Source: an uncultured Oleiphilaceae bacterium (GTDB lineage: Bacteria; Pseudomonadota; Gammaproteobacteria; Pseudomonadales; Oleiphilaceae). From it: DNA of 64,000 nt. The stretch covers positions 1 to 64,000 of the forward strand of contig CAJXUY010000021.1 of assembly GCA_913060665.1 (NCBI GenBank), given 5' to 3'. The notes under the pieces were generated by a model. The model saw only the letters and a list, made by a program, of their open reading frames with translations, was not told where the DNA came from and searched no databases. The translations under genes and the position numbers were made by a program. This document shows, piece by piece, positions 1 to 7,524 of the stretch. The stretch's first letter is position 1. Each line of letters begins with the position of its first letter.

Positions 1-210
1 CCCGACATAACTCATAAGCTTTCGAGGCGTATCAAAGCGAGACAGGTCACCTAGCTCTGCAATTACGCTTGTGGCTACGAGAAGCCTGACTCCGCGTAAT
101 GCTTGTATCACTTTAACCACCGGATAATAGCGCCACTGTATTACTTGGTGGGTTGGCTCATTGTCTAAGCGCTCTAATCGGCTCTTTCTCTCAGTGATAA
201 ATTCACTCAT
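1..210 (-). pseudogene. IS110-family transposase, C-terminal fragment (runs off the window edge)
   Basis: Reading the minus strand from an ATG at 210 gives 70 residues ending at the window edge, including IQALRGVRLLVATSVIAELGDLSRFD and PRKLMSYVG. This matches the Transposase_20 (IS116/IS110/IS902) helix-hairpin region, which normally sits near the C-terminus after an N-terminal DEDD nuclease domain. An in-frame TAG at 214-216 closes the frame just upstream, so the catalytic N-terminal half is not encoded here. The simplest reading is a decayed insertion-sequence remnant. The rest of the fragment lies beyond base 1, so its full extent cannot be judged. It is absent from the supplied ORF track because it has no stop inside the window. 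Confidence 0.75.
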
Positions 211-277
211 CGGCTATATTGTCTAAAGACGATTATATTTATTACTATTAGACAAATAGAGATAACTAAAAAGCGAG

Positions 278-1828
278 ATGAAAATGAAAACAATGAAGGT
301 AGCTAATATAGCGCTGGCTGTGGTATTGGCAGCGGGGGTGGTCTCGACGGCTCAAGTGAGTGCTGAAGAATCTGGCTTGCAGAAAGGTCCAACCAAAATG
401 AAGATGACGACTAAAATTCCTGATGGCATTTCAACCCCAAATAAATTGGTTACTAACACATTAGGGGAGCTGAATTTCTTTGATGGTGTTCCTCACAAAG
501 AAACTGCTGAGAAAGTTTACGATTATGTTGACTTGCATAACGCGGTGAACGCCTATGTTAGTGGGATTCAGATTGCGTCTATGGAAGCTCTAAAGAGAGG
601 GCTTTTAGAGTTTGGTCCCGCTAATCAAACGGCTGTGTTATTTGAAACCCTTATGGACTCAAAGTCACTTTGGTTAACACCGAATACAACATCTGTTTAT
701 ATGGCATCTTGGTTGGAGTTAGATGATGAGCCTATGGTCATTGAAACACCACCCGATGTATTAGGTATTATCGATGATCATTGGTTCAAATATGTCGCAG
801 ATTTTGGGCGCTTAGGCCCTGATAAAGGTAAAGGAGGGAAGTTTTTAATCGTTCCTCCAGGTTATGAAGGGGATATTCCTGAAGGATATTTCGTCTCTCA
901 TGCGAACACATTCGGACATTGGGTAATATGGAGGGGTTTTCAGAAGGATGGCAGCCCTAAGCCTGCTGTTGATGCTACCAAGGCACTGTTTAAAATATAC
1001 TCTCTTTCTCAAAAAGATAACCCTCCGGCAATGACGTTTGTAAATGCTTCGGGAATTGCTAGCAGTACTATCCACCGTATGGATGCAGAAATTTATAATG
1101 AAATAAATGCGGTTGTACAAGAAGAGCCTTCGATGGGAGAAAGAAAAGAAATATTAGGTTCACTAGCGGCTATCGGTATCACAAAAGGTCAGCCGTTTTC
1201 GCCTGATGCCCGAATGAAAAAAATATTGGATGAGGCGGCCAAGATTGGTGCCGCGATTGTTCGGACTCAAATGGCAAAGCCTAGGAGTCACTATTTTTAT
1301 TTGTATGAAAACAGTCAGTGGATAAACCCGTTAGCGTATAAAAGCTATTTATTTGAACATGACGGCGCTAGGTTGTTAGATGCCCGTGGTGCGTTTCATT
1401 TTTATGCAACAGGTATTACTCCGGCTATGTCAGCTAAATTTATAGGGAAAGGCTCTCAGTATGCTATTGCTTACTCGGACAAGGAAGGTAATACATTTGA
1501 TGGAAGCAAAACCTACAAAGTTAATGTACCTGCCAACCCCCCGATGAAAGATTTCTGGTCGTTTACTGTTTATGACAATCAAACACGCTCAATGCTGCAA
1601 ACCAATGAGCAGTTTCCCGGTATAGATAGTAACAAGGAGGGGTTAGTTAAAAATACCGACGGATCATATGATATATACATAGGCCCCTCGGCGCCAAAAG
1701 GCATGGAAAATAACTGGCTTCAAACGATTCCTGGTAAGGGGTGGAATACTATCTTTCGGTTATATGGGCCACTTGAGCCATGGTTCAACAAAACATGGAA
1801 ACCTGGTGAATTTGAATTGGTGAAGTAA
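278..1828 (+). CDS. secreted DUF1254/DUF1214 domain protein
   Basis: 516 residues. The N-terminus is a basic start followed by a hydrophobic stretch (ANIALAVVLAAGVV) and a plausible signal peptidase site near AQVSAEE, so the protein is probably periplasmic or exported. The middle third (about residues 80-220, with DDHWFKYVADFG and FGHWVIWRGF) looks like DUF1254. The last 110 residues (NPPMKDFWSFTVYDNQTRSML through WFNKTWKPGEF) look like DUF1214. Two-domain proteins of this kind are common in marine bacteria, but I know of no established biochemical role. The ATG at 278 follows AAGCGAG. It lies beside an IS110 remnant and is followed by a hairpin terminator, so it is probably monocistronic. 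Confidence 0.85.
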   Translation: MKMKTMKVANIALAVVLAAGVVSTAQVSAEESGLQKGPTKMKMTTKIPDGISTPNKLVTNTLGELNFFDGVPHKETAEKVYDYVDLHNAVNAYVSGIQIASMEALKRGLLEFGPANQTAVLFETLMDSKSLWLTPNTTSVYMASWLELDDEPMVIETPPDVLGIIDDHWFKYVADFGRLGPDKGKGGKFLIVPPGYEGDIPEGYFVSHANTFGHWVIWRGFQKDGSPKPAVDATKALFKIYSLSQKDNPPAMTFVNASGIASSTIHRMDAEIYNEINAVVQEEPSMGERKEILGSLAAIGITKGQPFSPDARMKKILDEAAKIGAAIVRTQMAKPRSHYFYLYENSQWINPLAYKSYLFEHDGARLLDARGAFHFYATGITPAMSAKFIGKGSQYAIAYSDKEGNTFDGSKTYKVNVPANPPMKDFWSFTVYDNQTRSMLQTNEQFPGIDSNKEGLVKNTDGSYDIYIGPSAPKGMENNWLQTIPGKGWNTIFRLYGPLEPWFNKTWKPGEFELVK

Positions 1829-1839
1829 GCATCATTAAA

Positions 1840-1888
1840 AGGGAGTGCATTGATTTATCAATGATCAATATGCACCCCTCGCTTTTTG
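1840..1888 (+). terminator. rho-independent terminator after the DUF1254 gene
   Basis: AGGG(A)GTGCATTGAT pairs with ATCAATATGCACCCCT with small bulges, and the hairpin is followed by CGCTTTTTG. It begins 12 bases after the stop codon of the preceding gene. Confidence 0.65.
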
Positions 1889-1915
1889 ATTTATTGTTTT
1901 TATAGGGAGTTGTAG

Positions 1916-2284
1916 GTGCTTAACACGGAGCCGACAAGCTGGATAGGGTTGATAGCGATATCTGTAGTAATGAGTTTATGTATACGGGTTTTGAACTTTG
2001 TCATCAGGTCAAAAGATAGTGATACCAAAGACTTTAGATCATTATTTCTTGGAAAAGAAGATCTATGGCTGCCATTTTTTATTGGCTCACTGGAAGTGGC
2101 TGCATACTCGTTATTAATTAAGGCCGACTTAGCACCATATATCGGTGCTTGGTTGGCATTTAAAACGGTGAACCGTTGGCACTATAACCCAAATGTAACT
2201 AGAGGCCTTTTTAATCGCTATCTTTTTTCTAATGCTCTCGTGCTAGTTGCGGCATTTATCCTAGCTAAGAATATGTATCTATAG
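1916..2284 (+). CDS. small membrane protein, unknown function
   Basis: 122 residues from a GTG start preceded by AGGGAGTTGTAG, a good ribosome binding site. Three hydrophobic segments are visible: about residues 9-30 (WIGLIAISVVMSLCIRVLNFVI), 51-80 (LWLPFFIGSLEVAAYSLLIKA, then PYIGAWLAF) and 104-121 (LFSNALVLVAAFILAKNM). The loops carry charged residues. I do not recognise a family. The terminator upstream separates it from the DUF1254 gene. Function unknown; the good start signal and clean membrane topology support a real gene. Confidence 0.65.
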   Translation: MLNTEPTSWIGLIAISVVMSLCIRVLNFVIRSKDSDTKDFRSLFLGKEDLWLPFFIGSLEVAAYSLLIKADLAPYIGAWLAFKTVNRWHYNPNVTRGLFNRYLFSNALVLVAAFILAKNMYL

Positions 2285-2424
2285 GGGTAAAAGGGGCTTT
2301 AATCGTTGACATTGAGAGGTGCATAAAGGGTTTATTGAGGTCGCGCGTGAAGCAGGTGTGGGTATAAGTGTTATCTGGGTGGTTATAATTATGAGCCATA
2401 TCTATTAACTGTGAGTGAATCTAC

Positions 2425-2595
2425 ATGTCGAATAAACGAGTGTTATTCTGCGTGATTTCTACCGGTATTCTATTGGTGCTTGTAACTTGGTGGTTAGGGC
2501 ATTTGTGGGCATTTATCATGATCGTGTTTACCGCATTAGGAGCGATTGCGTGGAGTCGTCACGAAAAGGATAAATCGCCTGATAGTGACCGATAG
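2425..2595 (+). CDS. small 56-residue membrane protein (not in ORF track)
   Basis: An ATG at 2425 opens a 56-codon frame ending at TAG 2593-2595: MSNKRVLFCVISTGILLVL, then a WWLGHLWAF stretch and a second hydrophobic run (FIMIVFTALGAIAW), ending in a charged tail SRHEKDKSPDSDR. This is a textbook two-helix hairpin or inner-membrane microprotein layout: basic N-terminus, two hydrophobic helices, hydrophilic C-terminus. The upstream GTGAGTGA is only a weak ribosome binding site. It was too short for the supplied track. No family recognised. Confidence 0.5.
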   Translation: MSNKRVLFCVISTGILLVLVTWWLGHLWAFIMIVFTALGAIAWSRHEKDKSPDSDR

Positions 2596-2767
2596 GTGTA
2601 ATTATTTATTAAGTAAATCTCCTTTGTTTGAACTAACAGATGCTGATTAATTTGAGCTTGGTCAGAACATATTTGTTGCCAGATATCCTAAACTACCTTG
2701 ACCTGTTACCTATTAACAACGCTACTTCTTTATGCATATAGCGCATTTTTTATTTAAGGTGAAAACT

Positions 2768-3349
2768 ATGAAATTTATCAGCCCCAGCGCATTATTACTT
2801 TGCGCTCTAGTATCGCTCCCTTTACTGTCGAATGCCGAGACCGCTATTCCTGATCAAGAGCTGAAGGAAGCCCGAACCCTGGTAAAGTCGTTTGCAGGGG
2901 GGTTGAAGTCAGCGTTAAAACCCGCGATGAAAAGTGGCGGGCCGGTTAACGCCATTGATGTGTGTAACCTTCAAGCGGGGCCTATTACTGAAACAATCTC
3001 CTCAGAATCAGATTGGAAAGTTGCCCGTACGTCATTAAAAGTACGTAATGCAAGTAATACCCCTGATGCTTGGGAGTTGCAAACGTTGTTGACATTCGAG
3101 CAACGTAAGGCTGGCGGGGAGGATATAAACACTATTGAACATTCGGAGGTCGTGACACTAGGAGGGCAGTCCACCTATCGCTACATGAAAGCAATACCGA
3201 CAGCTGATCTATGTGTGAAATGCCACGGCAGCCAACTAGATCATCCTGTGGCAGCAAAAGTGAAGGAACTCTACCCATATGATCAAGCTGTTGGATATAA
3301 AGCTGGGGATTTACGTGGGGCGTTTTCATTGCAGAAGTTGAAGTACTAA
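2768..3349 (+). CDS. secreted c-type heme-binding DUF3365 (Tll0287-like) protein
   Basis: The likely start is ATG 2768, 12 residues inside the track ORF. AAGGTG lies just before it, and the signal peptide MKFISPSALLLCALVSLPLLSNAE then starts at residue 1. The mature part has VCNLQAGPIT and SLKVRNASNTPDAWE, both typical of DUF3365/Tll0287-like domains, and LCVKCHG near the C-terminus, a CxxCH heme c attachment motif. In this family the domain is usually a periplasmic heme-binding sensor, often fused to kinases or chemoreceptors. Here it stands alone as a periplasmic protein of about 190 residues. No signalling partner is adjacent, since glnN follows after 343 bases. Confidence 0.8.
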   Translation: MKFISPSALLLCALVSLPLLSNAETAIPDQELKEARTLVKSFAGGLKSALKPAMKSGGPVNAIDVCNLQAGPITETISSESDWKVARTSLKVRNASNTPDAWELQTLLTFEQRKAGGEDINTIEHSEVVTLGGQSTYRYMKAIPTADLCVKCHGSQLDHPVAAKVKELYPYDQAVGYKAGDLRGAFSLQKLKY

Positions 3350-3425
3350 TTTTAGAAGAAACTGCATCCATCGTAGGCTCGAAAATCATAGCACTAAAGA
3401 AATACTATAATCTCTAATATTTCAT

Positions 3426-3442
3426 CGGTCCATATTGGTGCA
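3426..3442 (+). promoter_or_regulatory. candidate NtrC site (upstream half-site pair)
   Basis: CGGTCC-ATATT-GGTGCA against the NtrC consensus TGCACC-N5-GGTGCA. The right half is perfect and the left half matches at three of six positions. Its right half also forms one arm of a perfect 13-base inverted repeat (3434-3462) with the next site. Confidence 0.5.
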
Positions 3443-3453
3443 TAATGCTATTA

Positions 3454-3470
3454 TGCACCAATGTGGTGTG
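3454..3470 (+). promoter_or_regulatory. candidate NtrC site (promoter-proximal)
   Basis: TGCACC-AATGT-GGTGTG against consensus TGCACC-N5-GGTGCA. The left half is perfect and the right half matches four of six. It lies about 135-150 bases upstream of the start point implied by the sigma-54 promoter, the usual distance for an NtrC enhancer. Confidence 0.6.
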
Positions 3471-3537
3471 GTATTTTTATTGATAAGTGTGTTCTAATAC
3501 TATTACTACAGTGTCTAAAGTTGTTTAAATTTAATTA

Positions 3538-3550
3538 AATCAATATTTTA
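3538..3550 (+). promoter_or_regulatory. candidate IHF site between enhancer and promoter
   Basis: AATCAATATTTTA fits the IHF consensus WATCAANNNNTTR at every defined position. It lies in an AT-rich stretch between the NtrC sites and the sigma-54 promoter, where IHF bending is typically needed. Confidence 0.45.
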
Positions 3551-3578
3551 TAAAAAATATTCAATGCCTTGCTGGAGT

Positions 3579-3595
3579 TTGGTGCAATAATTGCT
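3579..3595 (+). promoter_or_regulatory. sigma-54 (-24/-12) promoter of the type III glutamine synthetase gene
   Basis: TTGGTGCAATAATTGCT contains the invariant GG and GC of the -24/-12 consensus (TGGCACG-N4-TTGCA) with exactly ten bases between them. The -12 element TTGCT is intact. The implied start is near 3606, giving a leader of about 87 bases before the ATG at 3693. Confidence 0.7.
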
Positions 3596-3603
3596 TTTTA
3601 TAA

Positions 3604-3650
3604 TACTATTGATATTTATCAGTAGTATTTAGCCCTAAAGTGGGGCTTTT
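3604..3650 (+). other. tandem hairpins in the glnN leader
   Basis: Two hairpins can be drawn. TACTATTGAT/ATCAGTAGTA has one G-U pair and a 4-base loop (3604-3627). AGCCC/GGGCT is followed immediately by TTTT (3631-3650). The second looks like a weak intrinsic terminator in the untranslated leader, about 40 bases before the start codon. Confidence 0.4.
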
Positions 3651-3692
3651 AAGTGACTATATTATTTTTAAGCAATCAAGTTAGGAACAATT

Positions 3693-5867
3693 ATGAGTGG
3701 AAATGCAGCTAGGTTAGCCGCTATCAGTGCCATTACAAGCGCAAAACCGACCAGTACAGAAATGCCAGCTTCGTTGAATGAAATTTGGGCAAGTGATGTG
3801 TTTAATCTTGCCACAATGGAAGAGTCGCTTTCAAAGAGTGCATTTAAGGCTATTAAGAAAACTGTTCATACAGGAGCCGTTCTCGATGCTGCGACAGCAG
3901 ATATTGTTGCTGCTGCGATGAAAGACTGGGCACTGTCTAAGGGTGCAAAGTTCTTTTCACATATCTTTTACCCTATGACCAATGCCACTGCAGAGAAGCA
4001 TGATGGCTTTATCATTACCAACCCTGATGGTAATGCGATCACTGAGTTTACCGGAAGCCTTTTGATTAAGGGTGAGCCTGATGGTTCATCGTTCCCGAAT
4101 GGTAGTTTGCGTATGACAAACGCCGCTCGTGGTTATACTGCATGGGATCCTTCAAGCCCTGCCTATATCATGAATACGCCAAATGGCGCTACGTTAATGA
4201 TTCCAAGCGTATTTATGTCTTGGACAGGCGAAGCGTTAGATAAAAAGATTCCGTTGTTGCGTTCAAATTCTGCGATGAATGAAGCCGCCAAAAAAGTATT
4301 GACCCTAATGGGTGAGGCTGAAGTTGCGCCGTTGAATTCAAGTTGTGGTGCTGAGCAAGAATACTTCTTGGTTGATGAGAAGTTTGCTGCTAGTCGTCCA
4401 GACTTGTTGTTGGCGGGACGTACACTATTTGGTGCCGCGCCAGCAAAAGGACAACAGTTTGATGATCACTATTTCGGAGCAATTCCTGAGCGTGTTCAGG
4501 TCTTTATGCAGGATTTTGAAGATCAGCTATACAAGTTGGGAATTCCAGCAAAAACACATCACAATGAGGTTGCGCCAGGGCAGTTTGAAATCGCACCTTA
4601 CTATGAAGCAGCTAACGTAGCAGCTGATCATCAGCAATTGTTGATGACTGTATTAAAGAATACAGCAAAGAAGCATGGTTTCTTAGCACTACTGCACGAG
4701 AAACCATTTGCTGGTGTTAACGGATCAGGCAAGCACGTTAACTGGTCTGTTGGTAACTCGACTCAGGGTAACTTGTTAGATCCGGGAAATACACCTGAAG
4801 AGAATCTCAACTTCTTGTTGTTCTGTGGTGCCGTAATTCGAGGTGTTCATAAATATGGGCCGCTCCTTCGTGCCACTATTGCATCTGCGGCAAACGATCA
4901 CCGATTAGGTGCTAACGAAGCGCCTCCAGCGATTTTGTCGGTTTACCTTGGCGACCAGTTGGAAAAAGTATTTAAAGATATCCAAACTGGTAATTTAGAG
5001 CCTAGTGTATGCGGTGGTGTTATGGATTTGGGCTTGTCTCAGATTCTGACTTTCACACGTGACCCAGGTGATCGAAATCGTACGTCTCCATTCGCATTTA
5101 CTGGTAACCGTTTCGAGTTTCGTGCAGTCGGTTCATCGCAATCAGTTTCTGGGCCTCTCGTGGCTATGAATACTATGCTTGCAGATTCTCTTGAGTGGAT
5201 TGCTGGCAAGTTAGAGACTGCACTTGAAGCTGACCCTGATCACAACGTTGCGGTTCTTGCTGTATTGAAAGAGCTGATGGAAGAGCATGGGAATGTTATT
5301 TTTGGTGGTGATGGTTACTCGACTGATTGGCACAAAAAAGCAGTTGAAGAGCGTGGATTGAAAAACACTCCAACCACTGCAGATGCGTTACCTGCATTTA
5401 AAGATGATGACGTTAAATCGCTATTTGAAACCACAGGTGTGCTATCTCCTGTAGAGCTGGAGAGTCGTTATGAGGTGTACTCTGAGCAGTATATCCTAGC
5501 GATCGAAGTGGAAGCCAAATTGGTTATCGATATGGCTACGACGGGTATTTATCCGGCAGCAATGGGTTACCTGTCTGAACTAACTTCAGCGATCAATAGT
5601 GCATCAGGTGCTGGTATCTCAATGGATAGCAGCGTAGCCGCCTCGGTTGCGACTAACGCAGATGCCATGATGAAAGCGGTTGCTACCCTTTCAAGTGCGA
5701 TCGAAAAGCATGACTTTGAGTGTGTCGAAGGACATATGAGATATTGTGCAGATACGCTTTGTGGAATGATGAACGATGTTAGGGGTTACGCTGACACGTT
5801 AGAAGGTCTAGTGACCGATTCTGCATGGCCTTTCCCGAAATACTCAGAGATGCTGTTTATTAAGTAA
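3693..5867 (+). CDS. glnN: type III glutamine synthetase (GSIII)
   Basis: 724 residues, the size typical of GSIII and far longer than GSI or GSII. It makes glutamine from glutamate, ammonia and ATP in the cytoplasm. Family motifs are clear: GAEQEYFLVD (glutamate/metal site), KTHHNEVAPGQFEIAP, FAGVNGSGKHVNWSVG (nucleotide-binding region), SAANDHRLGANEAPPAI and NRTSPFAFTGNRFEFRAVGSS. The start follows AGGAACAATT. GSIII is best known from Bacteroidetes and cyanobacteria and is less common in gammaproteobacteria, which normally rely on GSI (glnA, not in this window). The upstream NtrC, IHF and sigma-54 elements suggest expression under nitrogen limitation. Confidence 0.93.
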   Translation: MSGNAARLAAISAITSAKPTSTEMPASLNEIWASDVFNLATMEESLSKSAFKAIKKTVHTGAVLDAATADIVAAAMKDWALSKGAKFFSHIFYPMTNATAEKHDGFIITNPDGNAITEFTGSLLIKGEPDGSSFPNGSLRMTNAARGYTAWDPSSPAYIMNTPNGATLMIPSVFMSWTGEALDKKIPLLRSNSAMNEAAKKVLTLMGEAEVAPLNSSCGAEQEYFLVDEKFAASRPDLLLAGRTLFGAAPAKGQQFDDHYFGAIPERVQVFMQDFEDQLYKLGIPAKTHHNEVAPGQFEIAPYYEAANVAADHQQLLMTVLKNTAKKHGFLALLHEKPFAGVNGSGKHVNWSVGNSTQGNLLDPGNTPEENLNFLLFCGAVIRGVHKYGPLLRATIASAANDHRLGANEAPPAILSVYLGDQLEKVFKDIQTGNLEPSVCGGVMDLGLSQILTFTRDPGDRNRTSPFAFTGNRFEFRAVGSSQSVSGPLVAMNTMLADSLEWIAGKLETALEADPDHNVAVLAVLKELMEEHGNVIFGGDGYSTDWHKKAVEERGLKNTPTTADALPAFKDDDVKSLFETTGVLSPVELESRYEVYSEQYILAIEVEAKLVIDMATTGIYPAAMGYLSELTSAINSASGAGISMDSSVAASVATNADAMMKAVATLSSAIEKHDFECVEGHMRYCADTLCGMMNDVRGYADTLEGLVTDSAWPFPKYSEMLFIK

Positions 5868-5868
5868 G

Positions 5869-5976
5869 TCTCTTTGCTCTTAGTGTCGTAAAATGACACT
5901 TGGACGGTTAATCTTGTATGGGGTCTGAAAAGACTCCTGGCTTAATGCAGAATTGCAAAGAGAGCAAGATTAACCG
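5869..5976 (+). other. structured 3' region of glnN with interleaved inverted repeats
   Basis: Two long-range inverted repeats interleave: TCTCTTTGC (5869-5877) with GCAAAGAGA (5955-5963), and CGGTTAATCTTG (5905-5916) with CAAGATTAACCG (5965-5976). Two local hairpins lie inside: AGTGTC/GACACT (5882-5900) and GGGGTCT-GAAA-AGACTCC (about 5920-5937). The two long pairings cannot both form without a pseudoknot. No T-tract follows on either strand, so it is not a standard terminator, although it sits between convergent genes. Confidence 0.5.
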
Positions 5977-5988
5977 ATCTCAATGTTT

Positions 5989-6540
5989 CTATTTAACATC
6001 TTCAAAAATGGCTGTTTGTTTACCATCCAGGCTTACCATATTTTTTTCTTTCCAATAATTCTGAACTTCTTTGCTGCCTTTCTTTTCGACCCACTTAGTA
6101 AGCGTCGGGCGTTCATTTTTCAACTCATATAGCGGTACCGCATATCCGCAAGATGTTTGAACAAGATCTATCTTAAGTTCAAAAATCTGACGGGCGCCCG
6201 GTGAATCAGGAAATAAAGAATAGAGCTCACTCCAGCGATCGTCTCTAGTATGGTGAACGGTAGATTTACCATATAGCCTTAGTATCAGAGGCTGTTTGTT
6301 GAAGGAGCAGAACATGACAGTCATTCGCGGGTTTTCTAAAATATGAGCAGCTGTTTCGTTTCCACTGCCTGTTAGGTTGAGCCAAGCAACGGTATTGTTA
6401 TTAATTATCCTAAAGCTATCTAACCCTTTAGGTGAAACATTTATACGCCCTTCAGTCGCCGCAGTGCCAACAAAATAGAGGTGTTGGCTTTTTATAAACT
6501 CGATATGCTTATCATTTAGTCGCTCGAATCTTTCTGACAT
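5989..6540 (-). CDS. pyridoxamine 5'-phosphate oxidase-like (FMN-binding split barrel) protein
   Basis: 183 residues. The N-terminal half, with HLYFVGTAATEGRINVSPKG, NTVAWLNLTGSGNETAAHI and NPRMTVMFCSF, is typical of the putative PNPOx-like split-barrel family, which binds FMN or a related cofactor. It lacks the C-terminal dimerisation motif of true PdxH, so vitamin B6 synthesis should not be assumed; substrates of this subgroup are mostly unknown. The start is supported by AAGGAATGCACA upstream on the minus strand. It converges on glnN. Confidence 0.8.
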   Translation of the reverse strand: MSERFERLNDKHIEFIKSQHLYFVGTAATEGRINVSPKGLDSFRIINNNTVAWLNLTGSGNETAAHILENPRMTVMFCSFNKQPLILRLYGKSTVHHTRDDRWSELYSLFPDSPGARQIFELKIDLVQTSCGYAVPLYELKNERPTLTKWVEKKGSKEVQNYWKEKNMVSLDGKQTAIFEDVK

Positions 6541-6709
6541 TGTGCATTCCTTTGTGTCTGGGTAATCAAAAAAGAGAGGTGTTTACGTTATCATGCATTG
6601 CTAGAAACGAGAAGTGGTGGTTGTTTGAGAAATGCATCGAAACAATAAGAAAAAGAGAGGCGTAGCTTGGTAGCTTTTAGTATTATAAAAGGCGATGTTA
6701 GGCTTTTTC

Positions 6710-6747
6710 TAGCTCCTGAAGTCTAATCTTCGAACTTATTGGAGCTA
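6710..6747 (+). other. nested inverted repeat before the DUF4282 gene
   Basis: TAGCTCC...GGAGCTA (7-base arms) encloses GAAG-TCTAAT-CTTC. It ends 21 bases before the start codon of the DUF4282 gene and could be a 5' leader hairpin or an operator. The position is suggestive but there is no further evidence. Confidence 0.3.
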
Positions 6748-6767
6748 ACTATTAAACGGATTTAATT

Positions 6768-7016
6768 ATGAAAGATTTGTTTTTCTTTGACTCAATGCTA
6801 ACTCCTAAAATAATTACCTTTGTCTACTGGTTGATGTTGATCGGCTCAGTGGGTTCAGGCTTAATGACTATGTTTGGTGGGTATCAGACTGAATTTTTCA
6901 ATGGTTTATTGATGATAGTGGGCGGGGTTATCGGGTCGAGAATCTGGTGTGAACTACTGATTGTACTATTCAAAATTCATGAAAACCTTCAAAAAATAGC
7001 GAATAAATCTGCCTGA
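6768..7016 (+). CDS. DUF4282 small membrane protein
   Basis: 82 residues starting MKDLFFFDSMLTPKIITFVYWL, with the family pattern FFDSMLTPKII, two transmembrane segments (about 14-36 and 42-64) and the closing motif CELLIVLFKIHENL that defines DUF4282. It is an inner-membrane protein with no known activity. Its neighbours are unrelated genes, and it appears to be a single-gene unit with its own leader hairpin. Confidence 0.8.
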   Translation: MKDLFFFDSMLTPKIITFVYWLMLIGSVGSGLMTMFGGYQTEFFNGLLMIVGGVIGSRIWCELLIVLFKIHENLQKIANKSA

Positions 7017-7043
7017 TTTTGTCGTTGTTTTTATAGGTGTACA

Positions 7044-7089
7044 GCCATTTCCGTGAACACAGGGTGATTTTTACCTTCACGGGAATGGC
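7044..7089 (+). other. strong hairpin after the DUF4282 gene, no T-tract
   Basis: GCCATTTCCGTGAA (7044-7057) pairs with TTCACGGGAATGGC (7076-7089) over 14 bases with one G-U. It lies 27 bases past the DUF4282 stop. The base after the stem is not T-rich, so it may be a transcript-end stabiliser, a weak terminator or an operator for the next gene. Confidence 0.45.
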
Positions 7090-7157
7090 GTGCGTAGGGT
7101 TGGCGCTATTGCCCTTATCCTATGTTAATGTTAATAAAAACAATATGAGAATCAATT

Positions 7158-7493
7158 GTGCTAAGTAAATCCCTTGCATCATTATCCGATACTGCCACAG
7201 TGGCGCACACTCGTATTCAACAAGATTTTCAGCATATTGACCCTGTAGTCGGCGTTAATCAGAGTATGCGCTCAAATGGTATTCCTGCTGACTTAATGAC
7301 TATCGACTGCTTAAAAAGCGGGAAGCGGATTATCTTGATCTTGCATGACGAGCAACCCAATATTATTAGTTACCAGTTTTCTTACAAAGACATAGACCCT
7401 AGCGACGTGTTTGAACGTATCAAGCTGAGTGAAGTAACTACTCAAACCCTATACGATTGGATGAAAGACTATTTCATCGCGACAGATCATTAA
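7158..7493 (+). CDS. hypothetical protein, 111 residues
   Basis: Begins at a GTG with only a weak GAGA upstream. The nearby ATG at 7145 is in another frame that stops after seven codons. The protein is soluble, with no signal or membrane segment; the part with LKSGKRIILILHDEQPNIISYQFSY looks like a beta-rich small cytosolic fold, followed by a helical C-terminus (TTQTLYDWMKDYFIATDH). I do not recognise the family. It converges on the acyltransferase gene, with 31 bases between the stops. Confidence 0.6.
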   Translation: MLSKSLASLSDTATVAHTRIQQDFQHIDPVVGVNQSMRSNGIPADLMTIDCLKSGKRIILILHDEQPNIISYQFSYKDIDPSDVFERIKLSEVTTQTLYDWMKDYFIATDH

Positions 7494-7524
7494 TGTTAGC
7501 GTTCCAAGTAAGGCATTGGTGATG

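Noticed and set aside
845-1120. 91-residue minus-strand ORF inside the DUF1254 gene
   Set aside because: It overlaps a convincing gene on the other strand and has no family features or start signal.
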